Source: a virus
Reading direction: 5' to 3' (one strand)
IMG/VR virus record: IMGVR_UViG_3300009068_000061
Coordinates: 1-47,497 of that record
DNA length: 47,497 nt
Shown: one piece after another, positions 8,339 through 15,889 of the stretch
Position numbering within the stretch: the first letter of the stretch is position 1
Layout: the number at the start of each line of letters is the position of its first letter
Position numbers and translations under genes: made by a program
Notes under the pieces: model-generated
Told to the model about the DNA's origin: nothing
The model's input: only the letters and a program-made list of their open reading frames with translations
Database searches by the model: none

Positions 8339-9634
8339 TTATTTGGTATCTTCTTCGTAGTAAGCATGAACACCCCAGGGTGGAACAATGGTAGTGGTAC
8401 CATGCAAAATCCAAGTGACTTCGCAGTAGTTTTCATCACCCCAGCTGCCAAAAGGATAGCCATCTGTAAACACTATCAAACGACGCGGCACAATTTCGTT
8501 TTCTTTGAAGTAGTTGTAAAAACAATCAAAGTCTGTACCGCCGCCACCTTCCACTTCATAGTCACAGATACTATCCAAGTTGTCAGAATCGTATTGTTGC
8601 GGGTTATAAGTGTCAGTATCAAACGTGATAATATGGATCTTGTATGCTGGAAACGAATCCATAATACCTTGGATTTCACTCAAGAAGTCCTTGAGCATGG
8701 TCTGCCCAATACTGCCGGATGCATCAATTGCAATAGCAATATCGATCATCTCATCGGGTTTCATACCGGGCATGACTGCATCCATGTGCCAGCCTCGACG
8801 GCTTGCTCGCATCCAGGTGTAGTCGCTTTTGATGGTACTTTCCAAATTCATACGCAGCAGTTCGCGCCAGTTCATCTTTGGCTCAGTCATCTCGTCAATC
8901 AGACGCTTGACTCCTAGCGGGATATTACCGGCACCATCAACTGTGGCAGCAGCAGCCATCATGGCTTCTTTGAGCTCGTCCTTGATAGCCTGACGATCAG
9001 CTTCACTCAGTTTGGGACGACCCTTGCCTTTTTTATTACCATTGCCGTCTTCATCACCGTCGCCATCACTCTCATCATCGCCTTCACCATCCAGGTGATC
9101 GTCTAACAATTGATCAATTAGATCACTCATGCTGATGCGTTTGACATTCTTCATCAAGTCATCAAACACTTTTTCTGAACTCCACCCATTGTACTTGCGA
9201 TCGTATAAGCAAGGCACCGACGTGATAAACTCACCAACACCATGTTCTTTCAAGTCTGCGTTAACACAAAAGTCATTGGCCACATTCCAAATTTGTGGAT
9301 CACGATCACCGCGGCGTCCAAAGTGATCATATACACAATGCAATACTTCATGGCCAAACAAGAACTCAATTTCTTTAGGACGTAACATTTCAATGAAACG
9401 AGTATTGTAATAGAAGTGACGTCCGTCTGTTGCAGCAGTACCGCACCACTCATCTGCGTTAACCAGCTTGAGACGAGTTGCCAAGTTACCAAAGAAGCTG
9501 GCTTTCAACAGCAAGCCCACCCGGGCAGTGATCAGTTTTTCACGAACTTTGCCGTCCAGTTTCTCATCTTTGGGCCCAATGAGATTTTTAAATTTATCTT
9601 CTTTTTTGTTAGCGGTGGTGCCTTTGGTTGCCAT
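8339..9634 (-). CDS. VWA-like protein with HExxH metallopeptidase-like N-domain
   Basis: 431 residues from the ATG at 9634, which has AAGGAA 7 bases upstream. The N-terminal half carries FGHEVLHCVYDHF, an HExxH zinc motif as in the DUF2201 putative metallopeptidase domain. An acidic Asp/Gly-rich linker follows (residues about 195-215). The C-terminal half has IAIAIDASGSIGQTM, the MIDAS DxSGS of von Willebrand A domains, and GGGGTDF. VWA proteins of this kind pair with MoxR AAA+ ATPases as chaperone-like complexes, and a MoxR gene lies 1.1 kb upstream on the same strand. The target complex is unknown. Confidence 0.9.
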   Translation of the reverse strand: MATKGTTANKKEDKFKNLIGPKDEKLDGKVREKLITARVGLLLKASFFGNLATRLKLVNADEWCGTAATDGRHFYYNTRFIEMLRPKEIEFLFGHEVLHCVYDHFGRRGDRDPQIWNVANDFCVNADLKEHGVGEFITSVPCLYDRKYNGWSSEKVFDDLMKNVKRISMSDLIDQLLDDHLDGEGDDESDGDGDEDGNGNKKGKGRPKLSEADRQAIKDELKEAMMAAAATVDGAGNIPLGVKRLIDEMTEPKMNWRELLRMNLESTIKSDYTWMRASRRGWHMDAVMPGMKPDEMIDIAIAIDASGSIGQTMLKDFLSEIQGIMDSFPAYKIHIITFDTDTYNPQQYDSDNLDSICDYEVEGGGGTDFDCFYNYFKENEIVPRRLIVFTDGYPFGSWGDENYCEVTWILHGTTTIVPPWGVHAYYEEDTK

Positions 9635-9658
9635 AGATCGTTCCTTGTTAATGTTTAT

Positions 9659-9687
9659 ATTATACGACAATACAAATTACTGGTCAA
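9659..9687 (-). promoter_or_regulatory. Sigma70 promoter for the VWA gene
   Basis: TTGACC (9682-9687), a 17-base spacer, then TATAAT (9659-9664) on the minus strand. Predicted start about 9652, leaving an 18-base leader with AAGGAA. Confidence 0.85.
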
Positions 9688-9691
9688 CTTC

Positions 9692-10042
9692 TTACTTAAA
9701 ATAGCGATAAGGAAGTCCAACCAAGAAGCACAAATACTCGTTGTCACCGTTCGAACCTTCTGCCTCGTGTATCCAACGCAGAGCCATGTCACGGTCTTTG
9801 GCACCGCAAGCCATGATGCTCAGCATCCGCATCTCAAAGGCGTGTGAGGCCTCGTGCTCGGCGATCTTACGATCACGTTCGTTCTTAACAATCTCGCTTT
9901 GCAGGAAGTCAAACTCCCGGTTGAACTTGTCCTCATCCCAGAGATGTGTGCTGATGCCACGTGGGCGAACACCGTAGGCATCCTTGTACATATCCCAGAA
10001 AATGCTCTGGAGTTCTTCGGTGCGGGTCATTGTTTCAAACAT
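9692..10042 (-). CDS. Hypothetical phage protein
   Basis: 116 residues, start supported by AAAGGAC upstream. A helical, charged protein; AEHEASHAFEMRM has a HEASH that resembles an HExxH zinc motif, but nothing else supports a peptidase. It has its own promoter and is followed by the promoter of the VWA gene, so it is a monocistronic early gene. Function unknown. Confidence 0.78.
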   Translation of the reverse strand: MFETMTRTEELQSIFWDMYKDAYGVRPRGISTHLWDEDKFNREFDFLQSEIVKNERDRKIAEHEASHAFEMRMLSIMACGAKDRDMALRWIHEAEGSNGDNEYLCFLVGLPYRYFK

Positions 10043-10071
10043 CTTGCGTCCTTTTTACTGCGTATGTGTAT

Positions 10072-10100
10072 ATTATACCCGATCTTGCAATACCGGTCAA
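10072..10100 (-). promoter_or_regulatory. Sigma70 promoter
   Basis: TTGACC (10095-10100), 17 bases, TATAAT (10072-10077), minus strand. Drives the gene starting at 10042 with a 23-base leader. Confidence 0.87.
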
Positions 10101-10129
10101 CCAAAAAAAGTGTGGGTTTTTTGCAACAT

Positions 10130-10414
10130 TTATAGGTATTTTAGCTGGAACCAAGTGAGTGCAGCTTCGTTAAAAAAGTCCAAGTGAACCTGCTTAAAGC
10201 AGCGGCTTCGCGGCACTACAGAACCTGGCGGAACGAACGAAACCCATTCATCATGCCGCCGCACAGTGAATCCCAACTCACGTTTCAACACCCAACTCAC
10301 AATAATTTTGGCACTATTGTCAGCTAGTATCTTCTGCCAAACAAGATCCCAATGCGCAGGTGAGCAAAAGATAATGAGATTCTTTTTGACAATTACTTTA
10401 GAATTTGCGGACAT
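10130..10414 (-). CDS. Small hypothetical protein, possible paralogue of its neighbour
   Basis: 94 residues, MSANSKVIVKKNLIIFCS..., C-terminus NEAALTWFQLKYL. The C-terminus resembles that of the gene directly upstream (ESELVWFQLAHVRKF), so the two may be a tandem duplication. They overlap by 17 bases. No function was recognised. Confidence 0.7.
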   Translation of the reverse strand: MSANSKVIVKKNLIIFCSPAHWDLVWQKILADNSAKIIVSWVLKRELGFTVRRHDEWVSFVPPGSVVPRSRCFKQVHLDFFNEAALTWFQLKYL

Positions 10415-10721
10415 GAGCCAATTGAAACCACACTAGTTCTGATTCAGATGCCACATAGATACGATAATCACGATACTCAGTTTGATATGCCCAATACGGA
10501 TTTGATTCCGGAGGAGCATTGGTTGCTTTGGATTGCTGATTCATTGCCATCTGTATCTCAGCTTCTTGTGCCCATCCATAAGTTTGATTGAACCAACGTC
10601 GAGCTCGATCAAAGTCCAATGCACCAGTACCACCTATTGGGCTGGTGCTGAAACGAATCATGAACTGATATCTAGTGCGATGGTTATGACGATAGTCTAG
10701 TTTGGCAATTTCATAACGCAT
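10398..10721 (-). CDS. Small hypothetical protein
   Basis: 107 residues from the ATG at 10721 (MRYEIAKLDYRHNHRTRYQF). Earlier in-frame codons lie in the MoxR 3' end and are unlikely. The protein is rich in Arg, Tyr and Trp. It starts 11 bases after a perfect GC-rich hairpin and lacks a clear Shine-Dalgarno site, so its translation may depend on the upstream MoxR message. Function unknown. Confidence 0.68.
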   Translation of the reverse strand: MRYEIAKLDYRHNHRTRYQFMIRFSTSPIGGTGALDFDRARRWFNQTYGWAQEAEIQMAMNQQSKATNAPPESNPYWAYQTEYRDYRIYVASESELVWFQLAHVRKF

Positions 10722-10731
10722 GATGAAATAT

Positions 10732-10747
10732 GGGGACCGTAGTCCCC
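10732..10747 (-). other. GC-rich hairpin between MoxR and next gene
   Basis: GGGGAC TACG GTCCCC forms a perfect 6-bp stem with a four-base loop just after the MoxR stop. There is no T-run after it, so it is more likely a processing or stability element than a full terminator. Confidence 0.55.
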
Positions 10748-10755
10748 ATTCCTGT

Positions 10756-11841
10756 TTAGCCTTGGGCCTGCAGCACGTACTTACCAAATTTGCTGTGGAA
10801 CTCATCAAAGTGCTTGAGCTTGGTAGGCTTGAACGGCAAGTTGTAAGTGGTCAATGCAATACGAGAACCCATCACAGTCAACTCAGTTTCAAAGTTCCGC
10901 ATCATGTAGCTGAGGAAGTTATCAGCCATCTCGTGGAATTTCTTTTCTTCCACTTTGGCCTCAACAGCAGCCTTGAGTTCGTAGCACATGGAAATAACCA
11001 GGCTGTACATGGCACTGATTTCTTTCACATTCAAGTCTTTTACTTTACCGCTCAAGATGTCAGTTGGGTCAGGCATACGACCAGACACCTTGCGGTGAGC
11101 CATAAACTTCACTGCCAAGCCTTCACCAACAGTACCTGCTACCAAGTTGGTAAAGGTGTCGTCATCGCCGTCTGCATCATCCAACAGCTCACTCACAAAG
11201 GTCCAGCTGCGCGGAGTAGCGAATGCACGGCTTGAACTCTTGGAATCAAAATCGTACAAGTCTTGCTTGGCAAAACTCAAGTAACCAACCACGTCCTTGT
11301 GGATGTTATGAGTCACAGCCCATTCTTGCCACGAAGCAAAGTCCACTTTCATTTCTTGGTGAATAAAACGATTTGCCAACGGAGTAGGCATGCGATAAGT
11401 CACACCCTTGTCGCTTTCACGGTTGCCTGCTGCTACCATAACCACGTTGTCGGGCAGGCGATACTTGCCAATGCGACGGTTCAGAATCAGCTGATAAGCA
11501 GCGGCTTGAACTGAGGCTGCGGCACTGTTAAGTTCGTCCAGGAACAGTACCACAATAGGATACTGGCTAGCAAGTTCTTCGTCGGGCAGTTCCACAGGAG
11601 GTGCCCAATCCATCTTGCCAATTTCTTTGTTGTAAAAAGGAATACCACGAATATCAGTGGGTTCCATCTGACCCAACCGCAGGTCAATCATATAACCGTT
11701 AAGGTCTCGAGTAATACCTTCAACCAGTTCACTCTTGCCAATTCCTGGAGGGCCCCACAGGAACAAAGGACGCTTGACCTTGAACGCTTTGAGCAAGGAC
11801 TTGTGTGCCTGGCGAGCTGTAACTGTACGTGATTCTGACAT
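10756..11841 (-). CDS. MoxR-family AAA+ ATPase
   Basis: 361 residues. Walker A is LWGPPGIGKSELV (about residue 29), Walker B is VLFLDELNSA, and the sensor-like segment is VMVAAGNRESD. MoxR ATPases act with VWA-domain proteins to remodel or insert cofactors in target proteins. The VWA/HExxH protein downstream on the same strand is the likely partner. It has its own consensus promoter and an AAAGG ribosome site before the ATG. Which phage or host complex is remodelled is unknown. Confidence 0.93.
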   Translation of the reverse strand: MSESRTVTARQAHKSLLKAFKVKRPLFLWGPPGIGKSELVEGITRDLNGYMIDLRLGQMEPTDIRGIPFYNKEIGKMDWAPPVELPDEELASQYPIVVLFLDELNSAAASVQAAAYQLILNRRIGKYRLPDNVVMVAAGNRESDKGVTYRMPTPLANRFIHQEMKVDFASWQEWAVTHNIHKDVVGYLSFAKQDLYDFDSKSSSRAFATPRSWTFVSELLDDADGDDDTFTNLVAGTVGEGLAVKFMAHRKVSGRMPDPTDILSGKVKDLNVKEISAMYSLVISMCYELKAAVEAKVEEKKFHEMADNFLSYMMRNFETELTVMGSRIALTTYNLPFKPTKLKHFDEFHSKFGKYVLQAQG

Positions 11842-11871
11842 GGTGGGTACCTTTCTGTTGTTGATAAGTTA

Positions 11872-11900
11872 ATTATAAGCGATCTTGATTTTCAGGTCAA
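11872..11900 (-). promoter_or_regulatory. Sigma70 promoter for the MoxR gene
   Basis: TTGACC (11895-11900), 17 bases, TATAAT (11872-11877). Its -35 overlaps the last codons of the upstream gene. Leader about 24 bases. Confidence 0.87.
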
Positions 11901-12370
11901 GCAGTTTCTTTAGCCAACTGCTCGCTGAGAACGTACAGGGTGTTGGGAATCATACCTTCCACAGCATACAGGCTACCGCAGTACCAGATGCCATCTCGCA
12001 TGATGTAGAAGTATTCAGCACCGCAGCCGTCTACCAGTTCCAGGAACTTGTCGAAGCTTTGGCTTACTTGGAAGTCCACATCTTTTTCACCGCGATCTCG
12101 ACCGTAGAAAGTGGTCATGTCACCAAAATTCTTGTTCCATGCTTCGCACTCGGCGCTGCCGTATGCGTTGGGGTTGCTGAACTCATGCTTCTCACCAATT
12201 TTGGATTTCAAAGCACTGATATCGCCCAGGGCCACCAGGTTGTTGGCTTTGGCCGAATCATAGTGCTCTTGCAGGATAGCACCGTTGTGACTGAGATAGC
12301 CATCCCAATGGCAATAAACGCTTTTGCAGTTGTCACCATGCATCACACCAATTCGACTACGTGTACCCAT
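11897..12370 (-). CDS. Conserved phage hypothetical protein (MGTRSRIGV family)
   Basis: 157 residues beginning MGTRSRIGVMHGDNCKSVYC, then HWDGYLSHNGAIL. I recall this N-terminus from many tailed-phage proteins of unknown function. The C-terminal part has AEYFYIMRDGIWYCG, a beta-rich segment. It has a private sigma70 promoter, so it is probably an early protein. No catalytic motif is visible. Confidence 0.85.
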   Translation of the reverse strand: MGTRSRIGVMHGDNCKSVYCHWDGYLSHNGAILQEHYDSAKANNLVALGDISALKSKIGEKHEFSNPNAYGSAECEAWNKNFGDMTTFYGRDRGEKDVDFQVSQSFDKFLELVDGCGAEYFYIMRDGIWYCGSLYAVEGMIPNTLYVLSEQLAKETA

Positions 12371-12404
12371 TTTTTTACTCCAGTTTGTTGCTGTCTAAGT
12401 GTAT

Positions 12405-12433
12405 ATTATAACCGATTTTGCAATACTGGTCAA
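12405..12433 (-). promoter_or_regulatory. Sigma70 promoter
   Basis: TTGACC (12428-12433), 17 bases, TATAAT (12405-12410). Leader of about 28 bases to the ATG at 12370. Confidence 0.87.
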
Positions 12434-12669
12434 CCGATTACTACCACACGGCGTGTACCTTCGTAGTCGCCTTCGTCTTCGTACATGTCGCTCTCGTCCA
12501 AGAGCTTGTCCATGCCATGATAGTCACTGCGCTTGACCACACCTTCAAACACTTGGTCCACAGAAGGAGCAACCTGAGTGCGCCAGTGGTCACCATAATT
12601 GTAGGAGAAGTGTACTTCTGCATCGGGGTTCATGTTCGCTAGCTCTGCGATGAGATCTTTGACCAGCAT
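12430..12669 (-). CDS. Small conserved phage/plasmid-type protein
   Basis: 79 residues. The start MLVKDLIAELANMNPDAEV is the usual opening of a widespread family of small phage and plasmid proteins. An acidic loop (DESDMYEDEGDYEG) and a final strand RRVVVIG follow. A GGAGAA site precedes the ATG. It lies 3 bases after the upstream gene and is co-transcribed with it. Function unknown. Confidence 0.8.
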   Translation of the reverse strand: MLVKDLIAELANMNPDAEVHFSYNYGDHWRTQVAPSVDQVFEGVVKRSDYHGMDKLLDESDMYEDEGDYEGTRRVVVIG

Positions 12670-12672
12670 GTT

Positions 12673-12975
12673 TTATTCTCCGTCCTTCATGACATATTCA
12701 AACAGGATCCACTTGGCACGATTCAAGCACTGACGAGCATCTTCGGCTCGCATGTGATCAACTTCACCGTATTCGGTATTGATCATCTCTTGTGCATCGC
12801 TCATGAGGCTTGCTGCCATCATGGCAGGACCAGAGAAACGAAAAGTCATAGACGATTCTACCGATTCACGCATGCCTGCTTCAGTCACGCCGTACATGCG
12901 GACTTCGCGTTTTTGTTGCTCGGTGAGTGCTTGGTAAGTTGCTGTGGACACTTGGGACTCCTTTTTGCTGAACAT
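12673..12975 (-). CDS. Small hypothetical protein, predicted leaderless
   Basis: 100 residues, MFSKKESQVSTATYQALTEQ..., helical throughout, methionine-rich in the middle (AMMAASLMSDAQEMI). The -10 TATAAT of its promoter ends 6 bases before the ATG, so the expected transcript start (12975) is the A of the start codon. No Shine-Dalgarno site can exist on that transcript. Function unknown. Confidence 0.75.
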   Translation of the reverse strand: MFSKKESQVSTATYQALTEQQKREVRMYGVTEAGMRESVESSMTFRFSGPAMMAASLMSDAQEMINTEYGEVDHMRAEDARQCLNRAKWILFEYVMKDGE

Positions 12976-12981
12976 GCGTAT

Positions 12982-13010
12982 ATTATAGCCGATTTCTCAA
13001 TTCCGGTCAA
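12982..13010 (-). promoter_or_regulatory. Sigma70 promoter (leaderless position)
   Basis: TTGACC (13005-13010), 17 bases, TATAAT (12982-12987). Predicted start is at the ATG of the 12673-12975 gene. Confidence 0.85.
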
Positions 13011-13207
13011 CCAAAACACGCCTTAAAAACCGTTTCGCGCACAGCAGTATCTGTGGCTTCTTCAAATGCTTCTTCTTGGCTCAATGCCGACAGCATGGCA
13101 CGAACAGTGTTCTGAGACAGTTGATGCACTCTGGCAACCATCACAATGCCTTGGATGGCTTGATTGCCAGCGTCAGTAAACATGCCATAATCTTGTGTTT
13201 TAACCAT
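13007..13207 (-). CDS. Small hypothetical protein
   Basis: 66 residues, MVKTQDYGMFTDAGNQAIQG..., predicted all-helical. AAAAGGACC lies before the ATG. It is monocistronic between two sigma70 promoters, the downstream one overlapping its last codons. Function unknown. Confidence 0.75.
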   Translation of the reverse strand: MVKTQDYGMFTDAGNQAIQGIVMVARVHQLSQNTVRAMLSALSQEEAFEEATDTAVRETVFKACFG

Positions 13208-13236
13208 TTTTGGTCCTTTTTGCTGCGTATGTGACT

Positions 13237-13265
13237 ATTATAGTGGATCGTGAGATAGCGGTCAA
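13237..13265 (-). promoter_or_regulatory. Sigma70 promoter
   Basis: TTGACC (13260-13265), 17 bases, TATAAT (13237-13242). Leader about 23 bases to the ATG at 13207. Confidence 0.85.
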
Positions 13266-13269
13266 CCTG

Positions 13270-13296
13270 AAATACCACACTTTAAGTGTGGTATTT
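13270..13296 (-). terminator. Palindromic terminator-like hairpin
   Basis: A 13-bp perfect inverted repeat AAATACCACACTT / AAGTGTGGTATTT around one base. On the minus strand it follows the 13313-13459 gene and precedes the next promoter, so it separates two transcription units. The tail is only moderately T-rich. Confidence 0.65.
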
Positions 13297-13312
13297 TCAC
13301 AACAAAAATTGG

Positions 13313-13459
13313 TTAAATTACAGGAGTTTTGTCAGAGTTTTTCTGACGAGGAGCAGCAATACGACTGGCAAGATCAGCTTGGATCATGAGTCTGCGGATC
13401 TCACCGCGATATTGTGAGTCTACAATAACTGCTAGTTGACGTTTAATGCTTTTGGGCAT
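13313..13459 (-). CDS. Very small basic hypothetical protein
   Basis: A 48-residue frame starting MPKSIKRQLAVIVDSQYRGE and ending KTPVI. It fills the gap between the 593-aa gene and a terminator hairpin and starts 21 bases after the upstream stop. Its regular helical pattern and basic charge (about pI 10 by eye) suggest a real protein, perhaps nucleic-acid binding, but no family was recognised. Confidence 0.6.
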   Translation of the reverse strand: MPKSIKRQLAVIVDSQYRGEIRRLMIQADLASRIAAPRQKNSDKTPVI

Positions 13460-13479
13460 TTTATAATTTGATCCTGATT

Positions 13480-15261
13480 TCATTTAGTTCCTTGTGGTTT
13501 TTTTGTTCTAGCTTCCATAGCTTCTAGTTGATCAACAAAATCTGCATACTCCTGTTGCAATGCGGGAGATAGAGAATTTAATGCTGCTACATCAGGCACC
13601 AGTTCACTGAGTTTTGCTCTGAGTTGATTAAATTCAGCTTGTTCTGCTGCGCTCATGGTCTTGGGAGCATTATAATATTTCAAGGCTTGGTATCCGACAT
13701 ATCCAAGTGCACCAACTATGCCAAGCCCTGCTACTGGGATGCCCAACTTAAGAGCATACATGATTAACATATCACTTGCCATTTCAGTTGCTGATTTTTC
13801 AGCAGCAAACCATTGCGGCTTGATTTTGTTCAATTCCCGGGCCAATTGTTTCCCTGTTAGTCCCGACGAATTCATTATAACCTGTCTAGCTTGTTCATAT
13901 GCTTTGCTAGATTTAGCGAGCGCTGCGGCTTCGGCTGCTGCTTTGGTCCACGGAATACCCTCAGTTACTATGTCTCGATGCCGGGCCATTTGTTCACTAA
14001 GTGATTCAACATTGATACTTTCAAAGGTCTGTGTTTTTAGCAATGCATCAAGTCGATTCAACGTATCTTGAACAGCAGCTTCACGAGCTGCAGAAGTAGC
14101 TGGTGTTGCCGGAGTGGGTGTTTGAGTAGGAACCCCCACTTTAACTACATCTTTGAGCACAGCATCTATACGAGATTGCAAGTCCGGAGTCAACGCAGAT
14201 TTATTAGCAGGATTTTCTTGCCAATTCTGAATGATCTTGATATTGTCGGCAATAGTCTTGGCATCCTCAGGAGAGATAGCCACTGTTGGGGGTTCGGTTA
14301 GTGCATCACGTGCTAGTCCTGCTGCCAACAGGCCTGCTGAAATCCATGTGCCCAGACCTGGAAACAAAGAAGCTATACCAGCTAGTCCAGAAATGCCTGC
14401 ACCTAAATAATCACTTTGTTGGTATCGGTCATAAACATCATACCCACTTAACGCCAGTCCAACTCCGGGTACTAGTCTGCCTAGTGTTTTACCTGCTACA
14501 CCAGCTGCAACTTTTGATGCACCTGTTTTGGCAGCAGCAGCAGCTGGTGCGGCATAAGGTCCAGCCCCTGCCAACCTTGGCATCCCCATTCCTGCTCTTT
14601 GTGCTGCTTGTTGCGCTGGTGTTTGGGCAGTTGGCCCCGCCTCCAACAGTAAACTCCACTGTTTCATCTGACTTGCAGGAGTTGAGTATTCGCGGCCTTC
14701 ACTGAGTTTGACTTTGTACTTGGCCAGTATTTTTTCAATGGCCACAAGTGCAGCAGTCACTTTACTAGTATCTGCAACCACCTTGGGTGTGGTTGGTCCA
14801 GGGGTAGACGCTTGAGCACTACTGAGATCTGCATATTTGGCAGAGATGTCTGGATACTGAGTCATGGCAGCAGTAGTCAACGGACCAATGTCACCATCTA
14901 TACCATCACGATTTAGCCCTGTTGCACCCAAGTCGGCACCAGCAGCTTTGAGCTCTGCTTGTAATTTTTTAATACGACCAACGTTGGCACCACCTGCTGT
15001 TTGTGGTTGCGGCACTGGATCAGGTCGATCTGCTGCACCACCGGCCACAAACTGATGTTTTAACTGCTGATGTTGACTTTGTGGTGTACCACAAACTGCA
15101 CAGCGTGGTACAGAGCCTCCAGACATCTGCCGATTCAAATTGGCAATGGCATCATCATTGCTGAATGTTCCAGAACTTGGGAGTGCCACATTGGTGTTGG
15201 GTGGTACTAGATCTGCCTCATTCAAGAGGTCAAGGTACCGGCGGAATTGATTAGTGCTCAT
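13480..15261 (-). CDS. Large structural-like protein with peptidoglycan-binding-like and membrane segments
   Basis: 593 residues. It opens with FRRYLDLLNEA, followed by a possible zinc knuckle CAVCGTPQSQH near residue 54. Residues about 95-137 (VGRIKKLQAELKAAG ... DGIDGDIGPLTTAAM) match the helical repeat pattern of peptidoglycan-binding domains. An Ala/Pro-rich linker, a Gly-rich hydrophobic region (about 250-320, LFPGLGTWISAGLLAAGLA), a second membrane-like segment (about 505-525, IPVAGLGIVGALGYVGYQAL) and a charged C-terminus follow. The mix suggests a virion protein that contacts the cell wall and membrane during DNA entry, or a lysis-related protein. A GATAAATA late element lies 6 bases before the ATG, consistent with a late structural gene. 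Confidence 0.75.
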   Translation of the reverse strand: MSTNQFRRYLDLLNEADLVPPNTNVALPSSGTFSNDDAIANLNRQMSGGSVPRCAVCGTPQSQHQQLKHQFVAGGAADRPDPVPQPQTAGGANVGRIKKLQAELKAAGADLGATGLNRDGIDGDIGPLTTAAMTQYPDISAKYADLSSAQASTPGPTTPKVVADTSKVTAALVAIEKILAKYKVKLSEGREYSTPASQMKQWSLLLEAGPTAQTPAQQAAQRAGMGMPRLAGAGPYAAPAAAAAKTGASKVAAGVAGKTLGRLVPGVGLALSGYDVYDRYQQSDYLGAGISGLAGIASLFPGLGTWISAGLLAAGLARDALTEPPTVAISPEDAKTIADNIKIIQNWQENPANKSALTPDLQSRIDAVLKDVVKVGVPTQTPTPATPATSAAREAAVQDTLNRLDALLKTQTFESINVESLSEQMARHRDIVTEGIPWTKAAAEAAALAKSSKAYEQARQVIMNSSGLTGKQLARELNKIKPQWFAAEKSATEMASDMLIMYALKLGIPVAGLGIVGALGYVGYQALKYYNAPKTMSAAEQAEFNQLRAKLSELVPDVAALNSLSPALQQEYADFVDQLEAMEARTKKPQGTK

Positions 15262-15266
15262 GAAGA

Positions 15267-15274
15267 TATTTATC
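15267..15274 (-). promoter_or_regulatory. T4-late-like promoter element GATAAATA
   Basis: GATAAATA on the minus strand ends 6 bases before the ATG at 15261, giving a predicted leaderless late transcript. Confidence 0.5.
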
Positions 15275-15297
15275 TTTTTCTATGAGCACAGCGATCT

Positions 15298-15531
15298 TCA
15301 GTATTTTCTGTGATGGCTGCGAGAAATCACATCTTGTGGTTTGTACAGCCAACTACGATCCACAAAGCCCTGTTCAACTTCACGTAGTGCAGTGACCAAA
15401 TGTCCAGAAACTTTGGTTACTTTTGGCATGTCTCCGCGGGATAGTTCTCGAGCACGACGTGATGCAATTAGCACCAATTCGTAACGGTTGCCAATCATTG
15501 CTGCTGCGTCTTGACTAGTGATTCTTGCCAT
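15298..15531 (-). CDS. rpoZ: RNA polymerase omega-subunit homologue
   Basis: 77 residues from the ATG at 15531, which has GGAGAA upstream. The sequence MARITSQDAAAMIGNRYELV then LIASRRARELSRG matches the conserved N-terminus of bacterial omega (MARxTxxDxxxxxxNRF-LV-xA-RAR-x), and VTALREVEQG matches the VxALREIxxG segment. Omega helps beta-prime fold and affects promoter use and ppGpp binding. Length is close to host omega (about 67-91 aa). It has its own sigma70 promoter, so it would be made early. It could replace host omega in the host polymerase. Confidence 0.85.
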   Translation of the reverse strand: MARITSQDAAAMIGNRYELVLIASRRARELSRGDMPKVTKVSGHLVTALREVEQGFVDRSWLYKPQDVISRSHHRKY

Positions 15532-15559
15532 GTTATTCTCCGGTGTTGATGATTTATAC

Positions 15560-15588
15560 AGTATACAGCATGATATGGTCAAAGTCAA
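15560..15588 (-). promoter_or_regulatory. Sigma70 promoter for the omega gene
   Basis: TTGACT (15583-15588), 17 bases, TATACT (15560-15565) on the minus strand. Leader about 22 bases. Confidence 0.75.
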
Positions 15589-15589
15589 G

Positions 15590-15832
15590 TTAAAACTCTT
15601 TCAATTTGGCAATGTCCCGATGCTTGACTATGATGATGTTGTGTATTTTGTTTTCATGCTTGATTGGAAGATCCAAGTGTATTGAGATCCTGGGCCCAGT
15701 GTTGTCAATCACTGTGTCGTTGCCCACGGTGCCAACAAATGGGATTCGATTCCAGTGTCCAAACACTCGATCGCCAATCCAGTACCTGGGTCGATATCCA
15801 ATGCGTTCAAAGTATTCAGTTTGTTTACCCAT
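15590..15832 (-). CDS. Small conserved phage protein
   Basis: 80 residues. YFERIGYRPRYWIGDRVFGH and WNRIPFVGTVGNDTVI, then HLDLPIKHENKIHNIIIVKH, read as a small beta-barrel, a pattern I recall from T4-like marine phages. The promoter lies so close that the predicted start falls 0-3 bases from the ATG, another leaderless candidate. Function unknown. Confidence 0.78.
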   Translation of the reverse strand: MGKQTEYFERIGYRPRYWIGDRVFGHWNRIPFVGTVGNDTVIDNTGPRISIHLDLPIKHENKIHNIIIVKHRDIAKLKEF

Positions 15833-15835
15833 GCT

Positions 15836-15864
15836 AGTATATAGTGGTCAAAAATCACAGTCAA
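15836..15864 (-). promoter_or_regulatory. Sigma70 promoter close to start codon
   Basis: TTGACT (15859-15864), 17 bases, TATACT (15836-15841). It lies immediately after the tmRNA terminator. Confidence 0.72.
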
Positions 15865-15888
15865 AAGAAAGCCCGCCGAAGCGGGCTT
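15863..15888 (-). terminator. Intrinsic terminator of the tmRNA gene
   Basis: AAGCCCGC TTCG GCGGGCTT forms an 8-bp stem with a UUCG tetraloop followed by TTTCTTTT on the minus strand. It ends the permuted tmRNA transcript. Confidence 0.92.
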
Positions 15889-15889
15889 C

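Noticed and set aside
9692-10042. HEASH in the 116-aa protein as a metallopeptidase
   Set aside because: A single short motif without a third ligand or other family features.
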